Source: Herbihabitans rhizosphaerae (lineage in GTDB: Bacteria; Actinomycetota; Actinomycetes; Mycobacteriales; Pseudonocardiaceae). Taken from it: a stretch of DNA of 64,000 bases. Positions 51,483 to 60,227 of the stretch are shown one piece after another. Where the stretch lies: assembly GCF_004216555.1 (NCBI RefSeq), contig NZ_SGWQ01000013.1:62001-126000 (forward strand). Direction: 5' to 3'. Made by a program: the position numbers and the translations under genes. Within the stretch, counting starts at the first letter, position 1. Every line of letters starts with the position of its first letter. A model generated the notes under the pieces. The model saw only the letters and a list, made by a program, of their open reading frames with translations. It was not told the DNA's origin and made no database searches.

Positions 51483-52601
51483 CTACGCCAATTCTGCGAA
51501 AGTACTGGCCAGCGTGCGAGCCGCGGCCTCGACCGCGTCGGACGGCCGGGCGAGCGACACCCGAATCAATCGCAGGCCCTCCTCCGGATTCGCCCAGTGG
51601 AACGGTGGGCACGGGAGCACGTGCACTCCCCTGCCGACCATCTCTCGATACAACTTCGCCGAGTCCGGGCCGCCCGCCGGGAGCTGAATACGCGCGACAC
51701 TGATCTCCGACTTCGGGTCGGCCAATTCGAGGCCGACCCTGCCGATCTCGTCGGAGACGATTCGCCGATTCCGTTCGACGAGCGCGCGAGCGCTCTCGAA
51801 TCCGCCAGCCGCCCAGTCTCGCGCGAGTTCTCGCACCAGCAGCAGAACGGCCGGCGACGCCGACAACAGCGACTCGGCGAAAGCCGCTTCGATCGCCGCC
51901 GCGTGCCTCTCGGAGAACACGAGCATGCCGATCTTCATCTCGTGCATCGGCCACAACTTGCCGGTGTCCTCGAAGGTGATCCAATCGACCCCGGCGGCGT
52001 CGAGGATCGCGTACGTGTCGTACTGCGCCGATCGCACCTGCCCGCGGAACGCCGCGTCGACGATCACGGTCTGTCCCGCACGGGCGGCGTGTTCGGCCAG
52101 TGAGCGGAGATGATCCGGCGGCGTGACCAGGCCGGTCGGATTGTTCGGATGGGTAATCGCGATGACGTCGACCGCCGACGGCCACCGCTGCTCCATCAGG
52201 TCGGCCTCGGACAGCGCCGTCAACGACAGCCCGCGGGTCCGGAACAGATCCGCGATGTTGTCGAACGTCGGATGCAGCAGCGCGACCTTCGTACCGACCG
52301 GCAGTGCCCTGGCGACGATGTCCGTTGCCAGCGTCGACGAGTAACAGCTCAGGATCCGCCCGGTGCCGACCGGCGCCGTGTGCTGGCCGATCGTGTCGAA
52401 GAAAACACGATGAGCCTCGGTCTCGATGTCCGCGAACCGGCGCCGGGACGCTTCGTGGAATAAGGTCGGGAATTGCTCGATGACCTCCGCCTGCTCATTG
52501 CTCAGCGCGAGCCGCGCATGGCCATCGGTGAGGTTGAGGCCGCCATTGATATCGGTGAGAGCGGCAACCTCCATCTTCGTAAGGTTGTCAATTTTCATCA
52601 T
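51483..52601 (-). CDS. MppP-like PLP-dependent L-arginine oxidase/hydroxylase
   Basis: A 372-residue fold-I PLP enzyme that matches the enduracididine enzyme MppP (oxygen-dependent hydroxylation of arginine) rather than ordinary aminotransferases. Shared stretches are LTDGHARLALS, RILSCYSSTLATDI, LLHPTFDNIADL, FEDTGKLWP with the cofactor Lys 215, and LPCPPFHWANPEEG. The N-terminal catalytic set recalled for MppP (Thr, Glu, Asp, His) is present as T8, E11, D26 and H28. ATG at 52599-52601. It may yield 4-hydroxy- or dehydro-arginine products; substrate is inferred. Confidence 0.85.
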   Translation of the reverse strand: MMKIDNLTKMEVAALTDINGGLNLTDGHARLALSNEQAEVIEQFPTLFHEASRRRFADIETEAHRVFFDTIGQHTAPVGTGRILSCYSSTLATDIVARALPVGTKVALLHPTFDNIADLFRTRGLSLTALSEADLMEQRWPSAVDVIAITHPNNPTGLVTPPDHLRSLAEHAARAGQTVIVDAAFRGQVRSAQYDTYAILDAAGVDWITFEDTGKLWPMHEMKIGMLVFSERHAAAIEAAFAESLLSASPAVLLLVRELARDWAAGGFESARALVERNRRIVSDEIGRVGLELADPKSEISVARIQLPAGGPDSAKLYREMVGRGVHVLPCPPFHWANPEEGLRLIRVSLARPSDAVEAAARTLASTFAELA

Positions 52602-52688
52602 GCTGACACACTTCCACTTCAATAGCAGAAATTGATATGCCGAACCGGCAATCGCACCGCCCTTACCCCCCGACTGCAGAATTCCCGG

Positions 52689-53699
52689 TCAGTTCTGTCG
52701 ATCTTTCTTGCCCAGCATGGACGCCAACTTCTCCACCACGTCCGTGCTGTGCAGTCCGGTGGACGTCATCCAGTCGTCGTCGAAGACCGTGTCCAGATAC
52801 TTCTCGCCGCCGTCGCAGACCAGGACGACGATGTTGGTCGAGGGATCCACCGACTGTGCCTGTTCGAGCGCCTTGTAGATCACACCGCCGGCCGAGCCGC
52901 CCACGAGAATCCCGTAGTTGCGTGCCAGGTAGCGACACGTCTCGAATGCCTCCGAGTCGCTGACCTTGATGCCCTCGTCGATCAGGTCGTAGTCGACCAG
53001 ATCGCCGATTTCCGATCCCTCCGGTGACCCCGTCCCGGACTGGTAGTACGGCGCGCCGACCCCTCCGAACGCGATGGACCCGACCGGCTCGACACCGATG
53101 ATCTTGAGATCCGGAATGCGTTTCCGAAGAGCGCGCCCGGCCCCGCACAGGGAGCCTCCGGTGCCCACCGCGCCGTAGAGAAAATGGAGATCGTCGTCGA
53201 GCGCCTGGTGCAGTTCCTCGGCGAGCGCCAGGTAGCCGTTCGGATTCCCGGGATTGGCATGCTGCTCGGTCCAGTAGGCGCCGTGCTCGATGGCGAGCTT
53301 CTCGGCGGTGGCATCGCGTTCCGCGGTGACCAGGGCCTCGTCCTCGCCGCCGACGTTGATCAGCTCCGCTCCGTACGCCCGCATCGCACGCAGCTTGTCC
53401 ATACTCGAATGATTGTCCACGACCGCGCTGAACCGATATCCACGTTCGGCCGCGATGACCGCGAGGCCGAGGCCGGTATTGCCGGACGTCGATTCGACGA
53501 GCCACCCTCCGGCCTTGAGGAGCCCCGACTCCTCCGCCTCGTCCACCATCTGGCGGGCCATGCGGATTTTCGCGGTCCCGGTGGGGTTGAACTGCTCGAG
53601 CTTCAATATGACATTGCCAGCTCCCTCGATGCCGTCCAATCTGAGCATTGGCGTGCTGCCGATCAGTTCAGAAATCTTGTTCTTTATCACGGCCCCCAT
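52689..53699 (-). CDS. SbnA-family 2,3-diaminopropionate precursor synthase
   Basis: A protein of about 336 residues in the cysteine-synthase fold. PLP Lys is in NPTGTAKIRMARQ (Lys 44), the substrate loop is ESTSGNTGLGLAV, and the phosphate loop is GAVGTGGSLCGAGRAL. Long similarity to SbnA/VioB/CmnB proteins, which join O-phosphoserine and glutamate on the way to L-2,3-diaminopropionate, and an SbnB-like gene in the same operon support the call. The TAKIR in place of the usual S-x-K-D-R is notable. ATG 53697-53699; GTG 53688-53690 is possible. Confidence 0.85.
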   Translation of the reverse strand: MGAVIKNKISELIGSTPMLRLDGIEGAGNVILKLEQFNPTGTAKIRMARQMVDEAEESGLLKAGGWLVESTSGNTGLGLAVIAAERGYRFSAVVDNHSSMDKLRAMRAYGAELINVGGEDEALVTAERDATAEKLAIEHGAYWTEQHANPGNPNGYLALAEELHQALDDDLHFLYGAVGTGGSLCGAGRALRKRIPDLKIIGVEPVGSIAFGGVGAPYYQSGTGSPEGSEIGDLVDYDLIDEGIKVSDSEAFETCRYLARNYGILVGGSAGGVIYKALEQAQSVDPSTNIVVLVCDGGEKYLDTVFDDDWMTSTGLHSTDVVEKLASMLGKKDRQN

Positions 53700-53745
53700 C
53701 TCCCCTGGATACATGTGGTGCCCGCCCCTGAGCCCGCATCCCCTG

Positions 53746-54945
53746 TCAGGGATACGTCGACGGCCGATCGCCGTTGGACCGGCCGAGTGCACAGATTTCG
53801 AGCAGTCTGCGCACGAAGACATCGTTCTCCTCCGGCAAGGAAAGCGACGCCCGAATAAAGCCCTCGTAGCCCGGCTCTCGCCATGGTTTGACGATGATTC
53901 CCGATCGGAGCAACTGCTCGGCCACGACGACAGCGGATTGTTCCGTGTCGATGAACAGAAAATTGGATGCCGACGGCGCGACCCGGAAGCCGGCGGCGCG
54001 GAGTGCTTTCGTGATTCTCGTGCGCTCCAGTCCGGTCCGCCGGACGGTTTCGGCCAGATGCGCCTGATCGTCCAGTGCCGCGACGGCGGCGTCCTGAGCG
54101 ACCTGATTGACGTTGTACGGAGTACGCACCCGGTTGAGCGCGTCGACCAATCTCGCGTCGGACGCGATGCCGTATCCCACCCGAAGTCCGGCGAGGCCGT
54201 ACGCTTTCGAGAACGTTCTCAGCACGATCCACGGACGGCTCAGCCCGCGCAGCACCTCGAGGCCGTCGGGATACGACGGATTCGACATCGCGTATTCGTG
54301 GTACGCGTCGTCCAGGACCACCAACGCCGTCTCCGGCGTCGCGTCCAGAATGGTGTCCAACTGCTCCCGGTCGAGAATCACCCCGGTCGGGTTGGACGGA
54401 CTCGCGATGAAGACGATCTTCGGATCTGCCGCCAACGCCCGCAGCCACCCGGCGGTGTCGAAGCCGAAATCAGCGGTGAACGGAACCTTGTCGACGCGCG
54501 CCCCCATCATGCGCGGAAATATCTCGTGCAGGCTGAAACACGGCGCCTGAATGGTCACGATGTCGCCGGCGCCGAGGAGCGCCGGACTGAGCAGCTCGAG
54601 AATGTTCTCCGAGCCGTTCCCGAGGATGACGTGCTCGGTCGACACCGCCAGCTTGTCGCCGATCGCCTCGGCAAGACGTTTGCCCATGGGGTCCGGATAC
54701 CGCGCGACGCCCGCCGCCAGTCGCCGCCGCACGGCTTCCACGACTCCCGCCGAGACGCCGTAAGGGCTCTCGTTGTTGGAGAGCTTGATGATGCGTGTCG
54801 GGCCGTAGCTGCGCGACACCTCGTCGGGGTCGGCACCGGGGTCGTAGGCCGGGAGACCGGCGACCTCGGGCCGAACCAGTGATTCCATCGCGGAAGGATG
54901 CTCTCCGGCTCTTTCCGCCTGCCCCTCGATCTGCACCTGTCTCAT
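53746..54945 (-). CDS. HisC-like PLP aminotransferase
   Basis: A 399-residue aminotransferase of the histidinol-phosphate type: IIKLSNNESPYGVS, ILGNGSENILELL, SPSNPTGVILDREQLD, VVLDDAYHEY, RTFSKAYGLAGLRVGYG (Lys 247). It is unlikely to serve histidine synthesis in this context and may transaminate an intermediate of the operon product. The ATG at 54943-54945 overlaps the MATE stop (ATGA). Confidence 0.88.
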   Translation of the reverse strand: MRQVQIEGQAERAGEHPSAMESLVRPEVAGLPAYDPGADPDEVSRSYGPTRIIKLSNNESPYGVSAGVVEAVRRRLAAGVARYPDPMGKRLAEAIGDKLAVSTEHVILGNGSENILELLSPALLGAGDIVTIQAPCFSLHEIFPRMMGARVDKVPFTADFGFDTAGWLRALAADPKIVFIASPSNPTGVILDREQLDTILDATPETALVVLDDAYHEYAMSNPSYPDGLEVLRGLSRPWIVLRTFSKAYGLAGLRVGYGIASDARLVDALNRVRTPYNVNQVAQDAAVAALDDQAHLAETVRRTGLERTRITKALRAAGFRVAPSASNFLFIDTEQSAVVVAEQLLRSGIIVKPWREPGYEGFIRASLSLPEENDVFVRRLLEICALGRSNGDRPSTYP

Positions 54946-56354
54946 GATTTGCTCGATTCCAGCGCGACGGTGTCCGAAGCCTTCTGCTTCAAACGGTTGA
55001 CGCGTACCAGGAATGCGACGACGAGCATTCCCGCCGTGGTGGCAAGCCCGATGGTCTGCCCCACCCAAACCCCTTGAACACCCTGCCCCGCCGCCACTCC
55101 GAGCAGGTAACTGACCGGCAATCCCACGAGCCAGTAACCGACGAGCGAGATTCGAAACGGCCCGACGGCGTCTCCGACACCGCGGAGGATGCCGTTTCCG
55201 ATGTTCTGGCTGGCATCGAATACCTGCAGCACGGTCGCGATCAGCAGACCTGAGGCGGTCAAGGCCAGAATGGCCGCGTTGCCCTCGTGGTCGGCGGAAA
55301 GGAACAGCGACACGATGGCATCCGGCACCACCAGGTAGGGAATGGCGACAACCAGCATCGCCAGCACGCCGAGCGCCAGACCCAGGATGCCCAGCCGCCG
55401 TGCCTTCACGTAGTCGCCGACGCCGTGCGCCTCGCTGATGTGCACGGACGCGGCGTGCGAGAATCCCGCGGAGATCATGAACACGATGTAGATGATCTGG
55501 TTGAGCAGGGTCTGCGCCGCGAGAGCTTCCGTTCCCAGTGTTCCGATCAGCAGCGTCAGGACGCTGAAGAACCCGGCCTCGGAGGCGTACGTTCCCGATA
55601 TCGGTAGGCCGAGTTTCCACACCGACTTCACGGCGTCCCCCGACCAGCGAAGTTCCGATCGGGAAAGGTAGGGGCTGAAACTCCGATTCTTGACGATCAC
55701 GAGCAGGAACATCAGGAACGAGAGGGTGAACACGGTGGTGGTCGCGATCGCCACGCCGACGAAACCGAACGCGGGGAGCCCGAGCTTGCCGTAGATCAGC
55801 ACGTAGTTCAGGCCGATCGTCGCGGCGATCGATACCAGCGTGATGGCCAGCAGCGGACCGGGACGCTTGAGGCCGGTGGTGAAGTGCCGCAATGTCTGGA
55901 ACCACAGGCAAGGCACCATCCCGGGAGCCAATACCGTGAGGAACTGGCCGCTCTTCTCCACCACCTCGGGCTCCTGCCCCAGCCACAGGAGAACCGGACC
56001 GATCAGCAGCAGCACCACGGCGAAAACGATTCCGCTGACCGTCGCCCAGAAGAATCCGGCGACCAACAGATCACGAATACGCTGGACGTCGTTTCGGACG
56101 TGCGCCTCGGCCACCAGATTGCTCACGCCGGTGACCAGCCCCGTGCCCATCGTGCGCAACTGGTTGAACAGGACGATGGCGAGACCCGCTGCGGCGATCT
56201 CGGTGGCACCGAGCCGGCCGAGCATCACGATGTCCACGGTGGTGAGCGCGACGTGGGCGAAGTTGGTCAGAATCAGCGGAAAGGCGAGCGCGAGAAGAGA
56301 CCTCGAATTGACGATCCACCAACCGGCCGTCGTGCCGCCACTCGACTTGATCAC
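54942..56354 (-). CDS. MATE-family efflux transporter
   Basis: A 470-residue protein with about twelve membrane helices. MATE features are LTTVDIVMLGRLGATEIAAAGLA in helices 1-2, QTLRHFTTGLKRPGPLLAI, and in the second half SASVHI-like FSHAASVHISEAHGVGDYVKARR. MATE proteins exchange cations or small organic molecules for Na+ or H+. Inside a biosynthetic operon it is the likely exporter of the product. GTG at 56352-56354 overlaps the upstream stop (GTGA). Confidence 0.92.
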   Translation of the reverse strand: MIKSSGGTTAGWWIVNSRSLLALAFPLILTNFAHVALTTVDIVMLGRLGATEIAAAGLAIVLFNQLRTMGTGLVTGVSNLVAEAHVRNDVQRIRDLLVAGFFWATVSGIVFAVVLLLIGPVLLWLGQEPEVVEKSGQFLTVLAPGMVPCLWFQTLRHFTTGLKRPGPLLAITLVSIAATIGLNYVLIYGKLGLPAFGFVGVAIATTTVFTLSFLMFLLVIVKNRSFSPYLSRSELRWSGDAVKSVWKLGLPISGTYASEAGFFSVLTLLIGTLGTEALAAQTLLNQIIYIVFMISAGFSHAASVHISEAHGVGDYVKARRLGILGLALGVLAMLVVAIPYLVVPDAIVSLFLSADHEGNAAILALTASGLLIATVLQVFDASQNIGNGILRGVGDAVGPFRISLVGYWLVGLPVSYLLGVAAGQGVQGVWVGQTIGLATTAGMLVVAFLVRVNRLKQKASDTVALESSKS

Positions 56355-57349
56355 CAGAACCGTACCCTCGATCCACGTCCGGCCGTGAGCGCCAGATCCG
56401 CCACATATCGCCCGAGTGCCGCGTCCGTGACCGCCATTCCGCTGTTGTAGGCGAAAACGACGTCCGTGGCGTCCTTTCTGGCCGGGGTGTGCCCCAAAAG
56501 GATGTCCGGCAACTCCGCGTCGACCGGCGGCAGACTGCCGTCCTCGGCGCGCAGGTCGTCGCAGGTGGCGCGCATTTGTTCGGCGTCGGTCGCGATTCGG
56601 TATTCGGACCCGTGGAGCACATCCGCGTGCACGCCATAGCCGAGCAGGACGGCGATCGCACCCGGCTTCATCCAGTCGCGTCGCACCTCCTGCTTCGCGG
56701 ACAGGCCGGACACGCCGAGCACGATGTCCGCTTCCGCGGCGGCCTTGGGCACGTCGTCGACGAATTCGACATCGCGATCAGGATGGCTGTCCGTGACGCT
56801 CTTTCGGACGGCTCGCAACCCCTCCTCGTAGGTTCCGTAGACCCTCAGCCGCTCCAGATTGGGCAAGGCCGCCAGCAGCATCGGCAGCGCCATCTGCCCC
56901 TGGACTCCGGTGCCCATGACCAACGCGCTCCGCGCGTCCGGACACACCGCGCGCGCCATGAGCGCCGACGTGGCAGAGGATCGGAGCGGCCCCAGCTTGA
57001 CGACGTCCATCAACGCGATCGGCCTGCCGGTGGTGTCGTCGCAGAGAAAGATGAACGAGTGGAAGCCGTAGCTGTCACGGGTGCGCTGCGGATCGAACTC
57101 GTAGACGGCCTTGAAGCAGACGGTGTCGCTGTCTCCGTCCAGGGCGACCATCGAGTAGCTGAGTGACCGCTCGTCCGCACCCTCGACGATGGTCTTGACG
57201 GGGTTTCTCGAGCCGCCGTTTCGCACCGCCTTGTACGCCTGCTCGACGATCTTGAGCACCTGCGGGTAGCTGATTTCCAGATCCTCGAGCTCGGACTGGG
57301 GCAACAGCCACAGCTCTCCTGGCGACGCATAGCCTGCCGGCTGATTCAT
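56351..57349 (-). CDS. SbnB-like ornithine-cyclodeaminase-family dehydrogenase
   Basis: A protein of about 332 residues of the OCD/mu-crystallin family with a Rossmann motif ALVMGTGVQGQMALPMLLA, GPLRSSATSALMAR and CFKAVYEFDPQRTR. SbnB and VioK relatives oxidatively split N-(1-amino-1-carboxy-2-ethyl)glutamate to release diaminopropionate. Pairing with the SbnA-like gene four genes downstream in the operon supports that role. ATG 57347-57349 is chosen for length; ATGs at 57361 and 57403 extend it and the latter overlaps the decarboxylase gene. Confidence 0.85.
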   Translation of the reverse strand: MNQPAGYASPGELWLLPQSELEDLEISYPQVLKIVEQAYKAVRNGGSRNPVKTIVEGADERSLSYSMVALDGDSDTVCFKAVYEFDPQRTRDSYGFHSFIFLCDDTTGRPIALMDVVKLGPLRSSATSALMARAVCPDARSALVMGTGVQGQMALPMLLAALPNLERLRVYGTYEEGLRAVRKSVTDSHPDRDVEFVDDVPKAAAEADIVLGVSGLSAKQEVRRDWMKPGAIAVLLGYGVHADVLHGSEYRIATDAEQMRATCDDLRAEDGSLPPVDAELPDILLGHTPARKDATDVVFAYNSGMAVTDAALGRYVADLALTAGRGSRVRFW

Positions 57350-57381
57350 GCTGTCCAACATCTCCTTCGGTCGGTGCTGGC

Positions 57382-58764
57382 TCAAATACCGTCCAGACGC
57401 CATTTCGGCTGATTCCCTTCTTCACCGAGCCGCACGACCACCTTCTGCGGTATCGGCATCTCGTGGAAGGGCGACTCGTTGGAATCCATCTGATATCCGG
57501 CGGTGTTCAGGTAGACGAGCTGATCGCCGGGCTCGACGACCCGAGGAAATCCGATCTTGCGCCACGTCAGCATGTCGCTTTCCAGGCACGTCGATCCCGC
57601 GACACTGGCGTGGAATTCGCGGTTGCCCACCGGCTCGGACGCGATCAGTACCGGATCCGGCAGGTACTCGCTGTTGAACCACTGCTCGGACAGGCTGAAA
57701 CTACTGCCGTGGACCGTGACGATGGCGTATCCGTCACTTTCCCGCCGGTCGTCCACCTGCTGCACGCCAAATATGGTGAAACCCGCCTGGTCCAGCAATG
57801 CCCGGCCGGGCTCGACAAGAAATCCGATGTCATTCCGAGACGCCTTGCTCATGAGCGTTTCATCGGCATCCACGGGATGTTTCATGATGTCCCGCAGGGC
57901 CAGATCCGCGGGCCGTTCCGTACCGTATGGATAGAACCCGTCGAACGATTTGCCCATGTGGTAATGATCCGGAGCGTCTTGCCGCAGGAAGCCGTCCCAG
58001 GTCGCCGGGTCGACGTATCGCAGCGGCAGGCCGCCGCCGATGTCGACAAGCCGGCAGTGCGCCAGGCCCCGTGCCCGCGCCACGACGCAATGCTCGATCA
58101 TCTCGTTCGCCGCGTGCGCGCGTTCCTGGGTGGAGTATCCAGTGAGGTGGAAGGAGAACCCTTCCAGGCGAACGGATTCGGGTGCGTCAGCGCACAGCGA
58201 GACGGCCTCGTTCCGCTCGGCGGCGGCCATTCCGAATCGGCTCCGACTCTGTGCGTCCACGCGGCAGCGCAGCAGCACTCGGGCAGGCTTTCGCATGCCG
58301 CGCGCCGATTCGCTCAACCGTCGCAGCTCGGACAGGGAGTCGATCGCCACCAGGCATCCGTGTTGAAGTGCGACCGAGTGAAGTGCCGAGTCCTTCTCCG
58401 GACCGGAGATACCGATTCGCTCCCCCGGGATCCCACCAGCGAGCGCCTTGGCCAACTCCGGTGCGCTCGCGACGTCGATTCCTATGCCGAGCCGAGCGGA
58501 CGACCTGACGAAGCAATCCGCCTTGTTCGCCTTCTTCGCGAAGAGTATTCCGGCGTCGATGCCGAGCTCGGCGACCGTGCCCCGCATGCGCCTGACATTC
58601 TCTTCGAAGATCTCCGGCAGCAGTACGTGCAGCGGTGAGCCAAGACCGTTGGCCAAATCGGCCAGCAGATCCGCCTGCTTGCTCAGCAGGTGCGAAACGC
58701 CGGGATGCCGAAGAGCCGTCAAAGGAAATGGCTTCGTCGAAGCGCCGCCCTGGTCAAACATCAT
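57382..58764 (-). CDS. Fold-III PLP decarboxylase-like protein (Y4yA-like)
   Basis: A 460-residue alanine-racemase-fold PLP protein of the DapDC/ornithine decarboxylase superfamily. The cofactor Lys is in LFAKKANKADCFV (Lys 78), with GISGPEKDSALHS, SFHLTGYS, VDIGGGLPLRYVD, VEPGRALLDQ and CLESDML downstream. The pattern is closest, from memory, to the Y4yA-like branch rather than LysA. It probably decarboxylates an amino acid or intermediate. GGAAGGG precedes ATG-ATG at 58759-58764. First gene of the operon. Confidence 0.82.
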   Translation of the reverse strand: MMFDQGGASTKPFPLTALRHPGVSHLLSKQADLLADLANGLGSPLHVLLPEIFEENVRRMRGTVAELGIDAGILFAKKANKADCFVRSSARLGIGIDVASAPELAKALAGGIPGERIGISGPEKDSALHSVALQHGCLVAIDSLSELRRLSESARGMRKPARVLLRCRVDAQSRSRFGMAAAERNEAVSLCADAPESVRLEGFSFHLTGYSTQERAHAANEMIEHCVVARARGLAHCRLVDIGGGLPLRYVDPATWDGFLRQDAPDHYHMGKSFDGFYPYGTERPADLALRDIMKHPVDADETLMSKASRNDIGFLVEPGRALLDQAGFTIFGVQQVDDRRESDGYAIVTVHGSSFSLSEQWFNSEYLPDPVLIASEPVGNREFHASVAGSTCLESDMLTWRKIGFPRVVEPGDQLVYLNTAGYQMDSNESPFHEMPIPQKVVVRLGEEGNQPKWRLDGI

Positions 58765-59341
58765 GAGCACCCTTCCCGACTGGTGAATAGATGCCATTCA
58801 ACGACAGCCAGCCGCACCTGGCCAAAGATGGTTCTCATCAATTCGCTGCGCCCCAGCAGCAGCTACCCCAGAAGTGCGGCCCAAGTGCCCCAGTAGTGCG
58901 CCACACTCAACCTAGCAACGTTGTTACAACGAGATTAGCCCGACTTTTCAAGGCTGTCAAAATATATCTGAAATATATCTGAATGCACATATCGCCACGT
59001 CGCAATATGTTTACCTTAATTGATCTTCATATTGGTTATACACGTGACAGGCAATATGAGCAATCAATTCGGCATATGGCCTACGCCGGCCGGACACCGC
59101 TCGACGCTCCACGGTGGCGCTTGTCCGCCAGGTTCGGAAGCCGCCCTGGCCTCGACCACCCGGAACCAACGCCTCCGCACGCCGTCGAGGACGAAGAATC
59201 TGTTTCAGATCCCCCACCCTGACGTAAGGGTTGCCGTCGAATCCCGCCGTGCGGGATTAATTGCGACTTTCGTCGCTGTCAACGGTCGCGTTCGGATGCT
59301 TGGCTCACGGGGTCATTTCCACTCGATTGAAGGGAGCTACC
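58765..59341. other. Gene-free divergent regulatory region, AT-rich core
   Basis: No gene is supported here. The part 58930-59070 is far richer in A and T than the rest of the window and contains the operon promoter, an operator-like palindrome and an 11-bp direct repeat. The part 59070-59341 is the leader of the trypsin gene, with no clear promoter recognised. Confidence 0.6.
58919..58982 (-). promoter_or_regulatory. Promoter and operators of the metallophore operon
   Basis: On the minus strand: TTGACA (58955-58960), a 17-base spacer and TAATCT (58932-58937), close to the ideal housekeeping promoter. Directly downstream, over the expected start point, is the perfect palindrome CGTTGT-T-ACAACG (58919-58931). 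Directly upstream of the -35 are two exact 11-bp repeats, TCAGATATATT (58961-58971 and 58972-58982), one helical turn apart. These suit a repressor and an activator or UP element respectively. Confidence 0.75.
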
Positions 59342-60160
59342 GTGGCGAAATCCCTGCGCCGCGTCGCGACCGCGATCGGTGCCCTGGCGGGCATCGGCGC
59401 CCTCGCGATCGGCTTCGCCCCGATCTCCAACGCTCAACCGTCCCAGCCCGCCGGCCCGCTGATCGTCGGCGGATCACCGGCCGACATCAAGGACTTCCCG
59501 TCCACCGTGGCGCTGCACCGCGACGGCGGGGCCTGGTGCGGCGGCACGGTCGCCGCACCGACCAAGGTGATCACCGCGGCCCACTGCCTCAAGGGCTTCG
59601 AGAACAGCAAGTGGACCGTGATCACCGGCCGCACCAACGTCAAGGACACCTCGACCGGTGCCGAGGTGAACGTCAAGTCGTTCTGGTTGCACCCCAACTA
59701 CAAGGACGTCACCCAGGGCGACGACGTCGCGGTGCTGACCCTGGAGAAGGCGGTCGAGGCGCCGGCGGTCAAGTTCGCCAAGGCCGGCGACGAGAAGCTG
59801 TACGCGCCGGGCACCACGAGCACCGTGGTCGGCTGGGGCCGCACCAAGGAGGGTGGCCAGGGCTCCGACTCCCTGCTCAAGGTGGACGTCCCGGTCGTGG
59901 CGGACGACACCTGTGCCGCCTCTTACCAGGAGTACGACAAGAACTCGATGGTCTGCGCCGGATTCCCCGAGGGCGGCAAGGACTCCTGCCAGGGTGACTC
60001 CGGCGGGCCGCAGTACGTCAACGGCACGCTGATCGGCATCGTCTCCTGGGGCGAGGGTTGCGCCCGGCCGGACAAGTACGGCCTGTACACCCGGGTGATC
60101 ACCTACGCCGGTGAGATCCAGAAGCAACTCGACGCAACGGGCACCCCCGCACGCCGGTAG
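59342..60160 (+). CDS. Secreted trypsin-like serine protease (S1A)
   Basis: A 272-residue preproprotein with a signal peptide (about 1-32, ending SNAQ), a short propeptide and a mature start near IVGGSPADIKDFP. The catalytic triad is His 81 (TAAHC), Asp 128 (GDDVAVL) and Ser 220 (GDSGGP). Asp 214 in KDSCQGDSGG gives trypsin specificity for Arg/Lys. Six cysteines fit three disulfides. AAGGGAG precedes the GTG at 59342. Close to Streptomyces trypsins. Confidence 0.95.
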   Translation: MAKSLRRVATAIGALAGIGALAIGFAPISNAQPSQPAGPLIVGGSPADIKDFPSTVALHRDGGAWCGGTVAAPTKVITAAHCLKGFENSKWTVITGRTNVKDTSTGAEVNVKSFWLHPNYKDVTQGDDVAVLTLEKAVEAPAVKFAKAGDEKLYAPGTTSTVVGWGRTKEGGQGSDSLLKVDVPVVADDTCAASYQEYDKNSMVCAGFPEGGKDSCQGDSGGPQYVNGTLIGIVSWGEGCARPDKYGLYTRVITYAGEIQKQLDATGTPARR

Positions 60161-60171
60161 TTCTTCCGAGG

Positions 60172-60209
60172 GAGGTGCCGCGTCGGACACAACTCCGGCG
60201 CGGCACCTC
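60172..60209 (+). terminator. Trypsin gene terminator
   Basis: A perfect 11-bp stem, GAGGTGCCGCG (60172-60182) with CGCGGCACCTC (60199-60209), lies between convergent genes. Confidence 0.75.
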
Positions 60210-60227
60210 TTGGCGCGACGGGCTGAG

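Noticed and set aside
46192-58982. NRPS, NIS (IucA/IucC) or opine-metallophore synthase within the operon
   Set aside because: Every gene was assigned to another family. No adenylation, condensation, IucA-like or nicotianamine-synthase-like sequence is visible.
58930-59070. AT-rich replication origin or phage attachment site
   Set aside because: No DnaA-box cluster, integrase or tRNA end is nearby, and the promoter elements explain most of the AT-rich sequence.
59020-59997. Open frame overlapping the trypsin gene in another frame
   Set aside because: The alternative product is low-complexity Arg/Gly-rich. The trypsin frame has a signal peptide, catalytic triad and AAGGGAG site.
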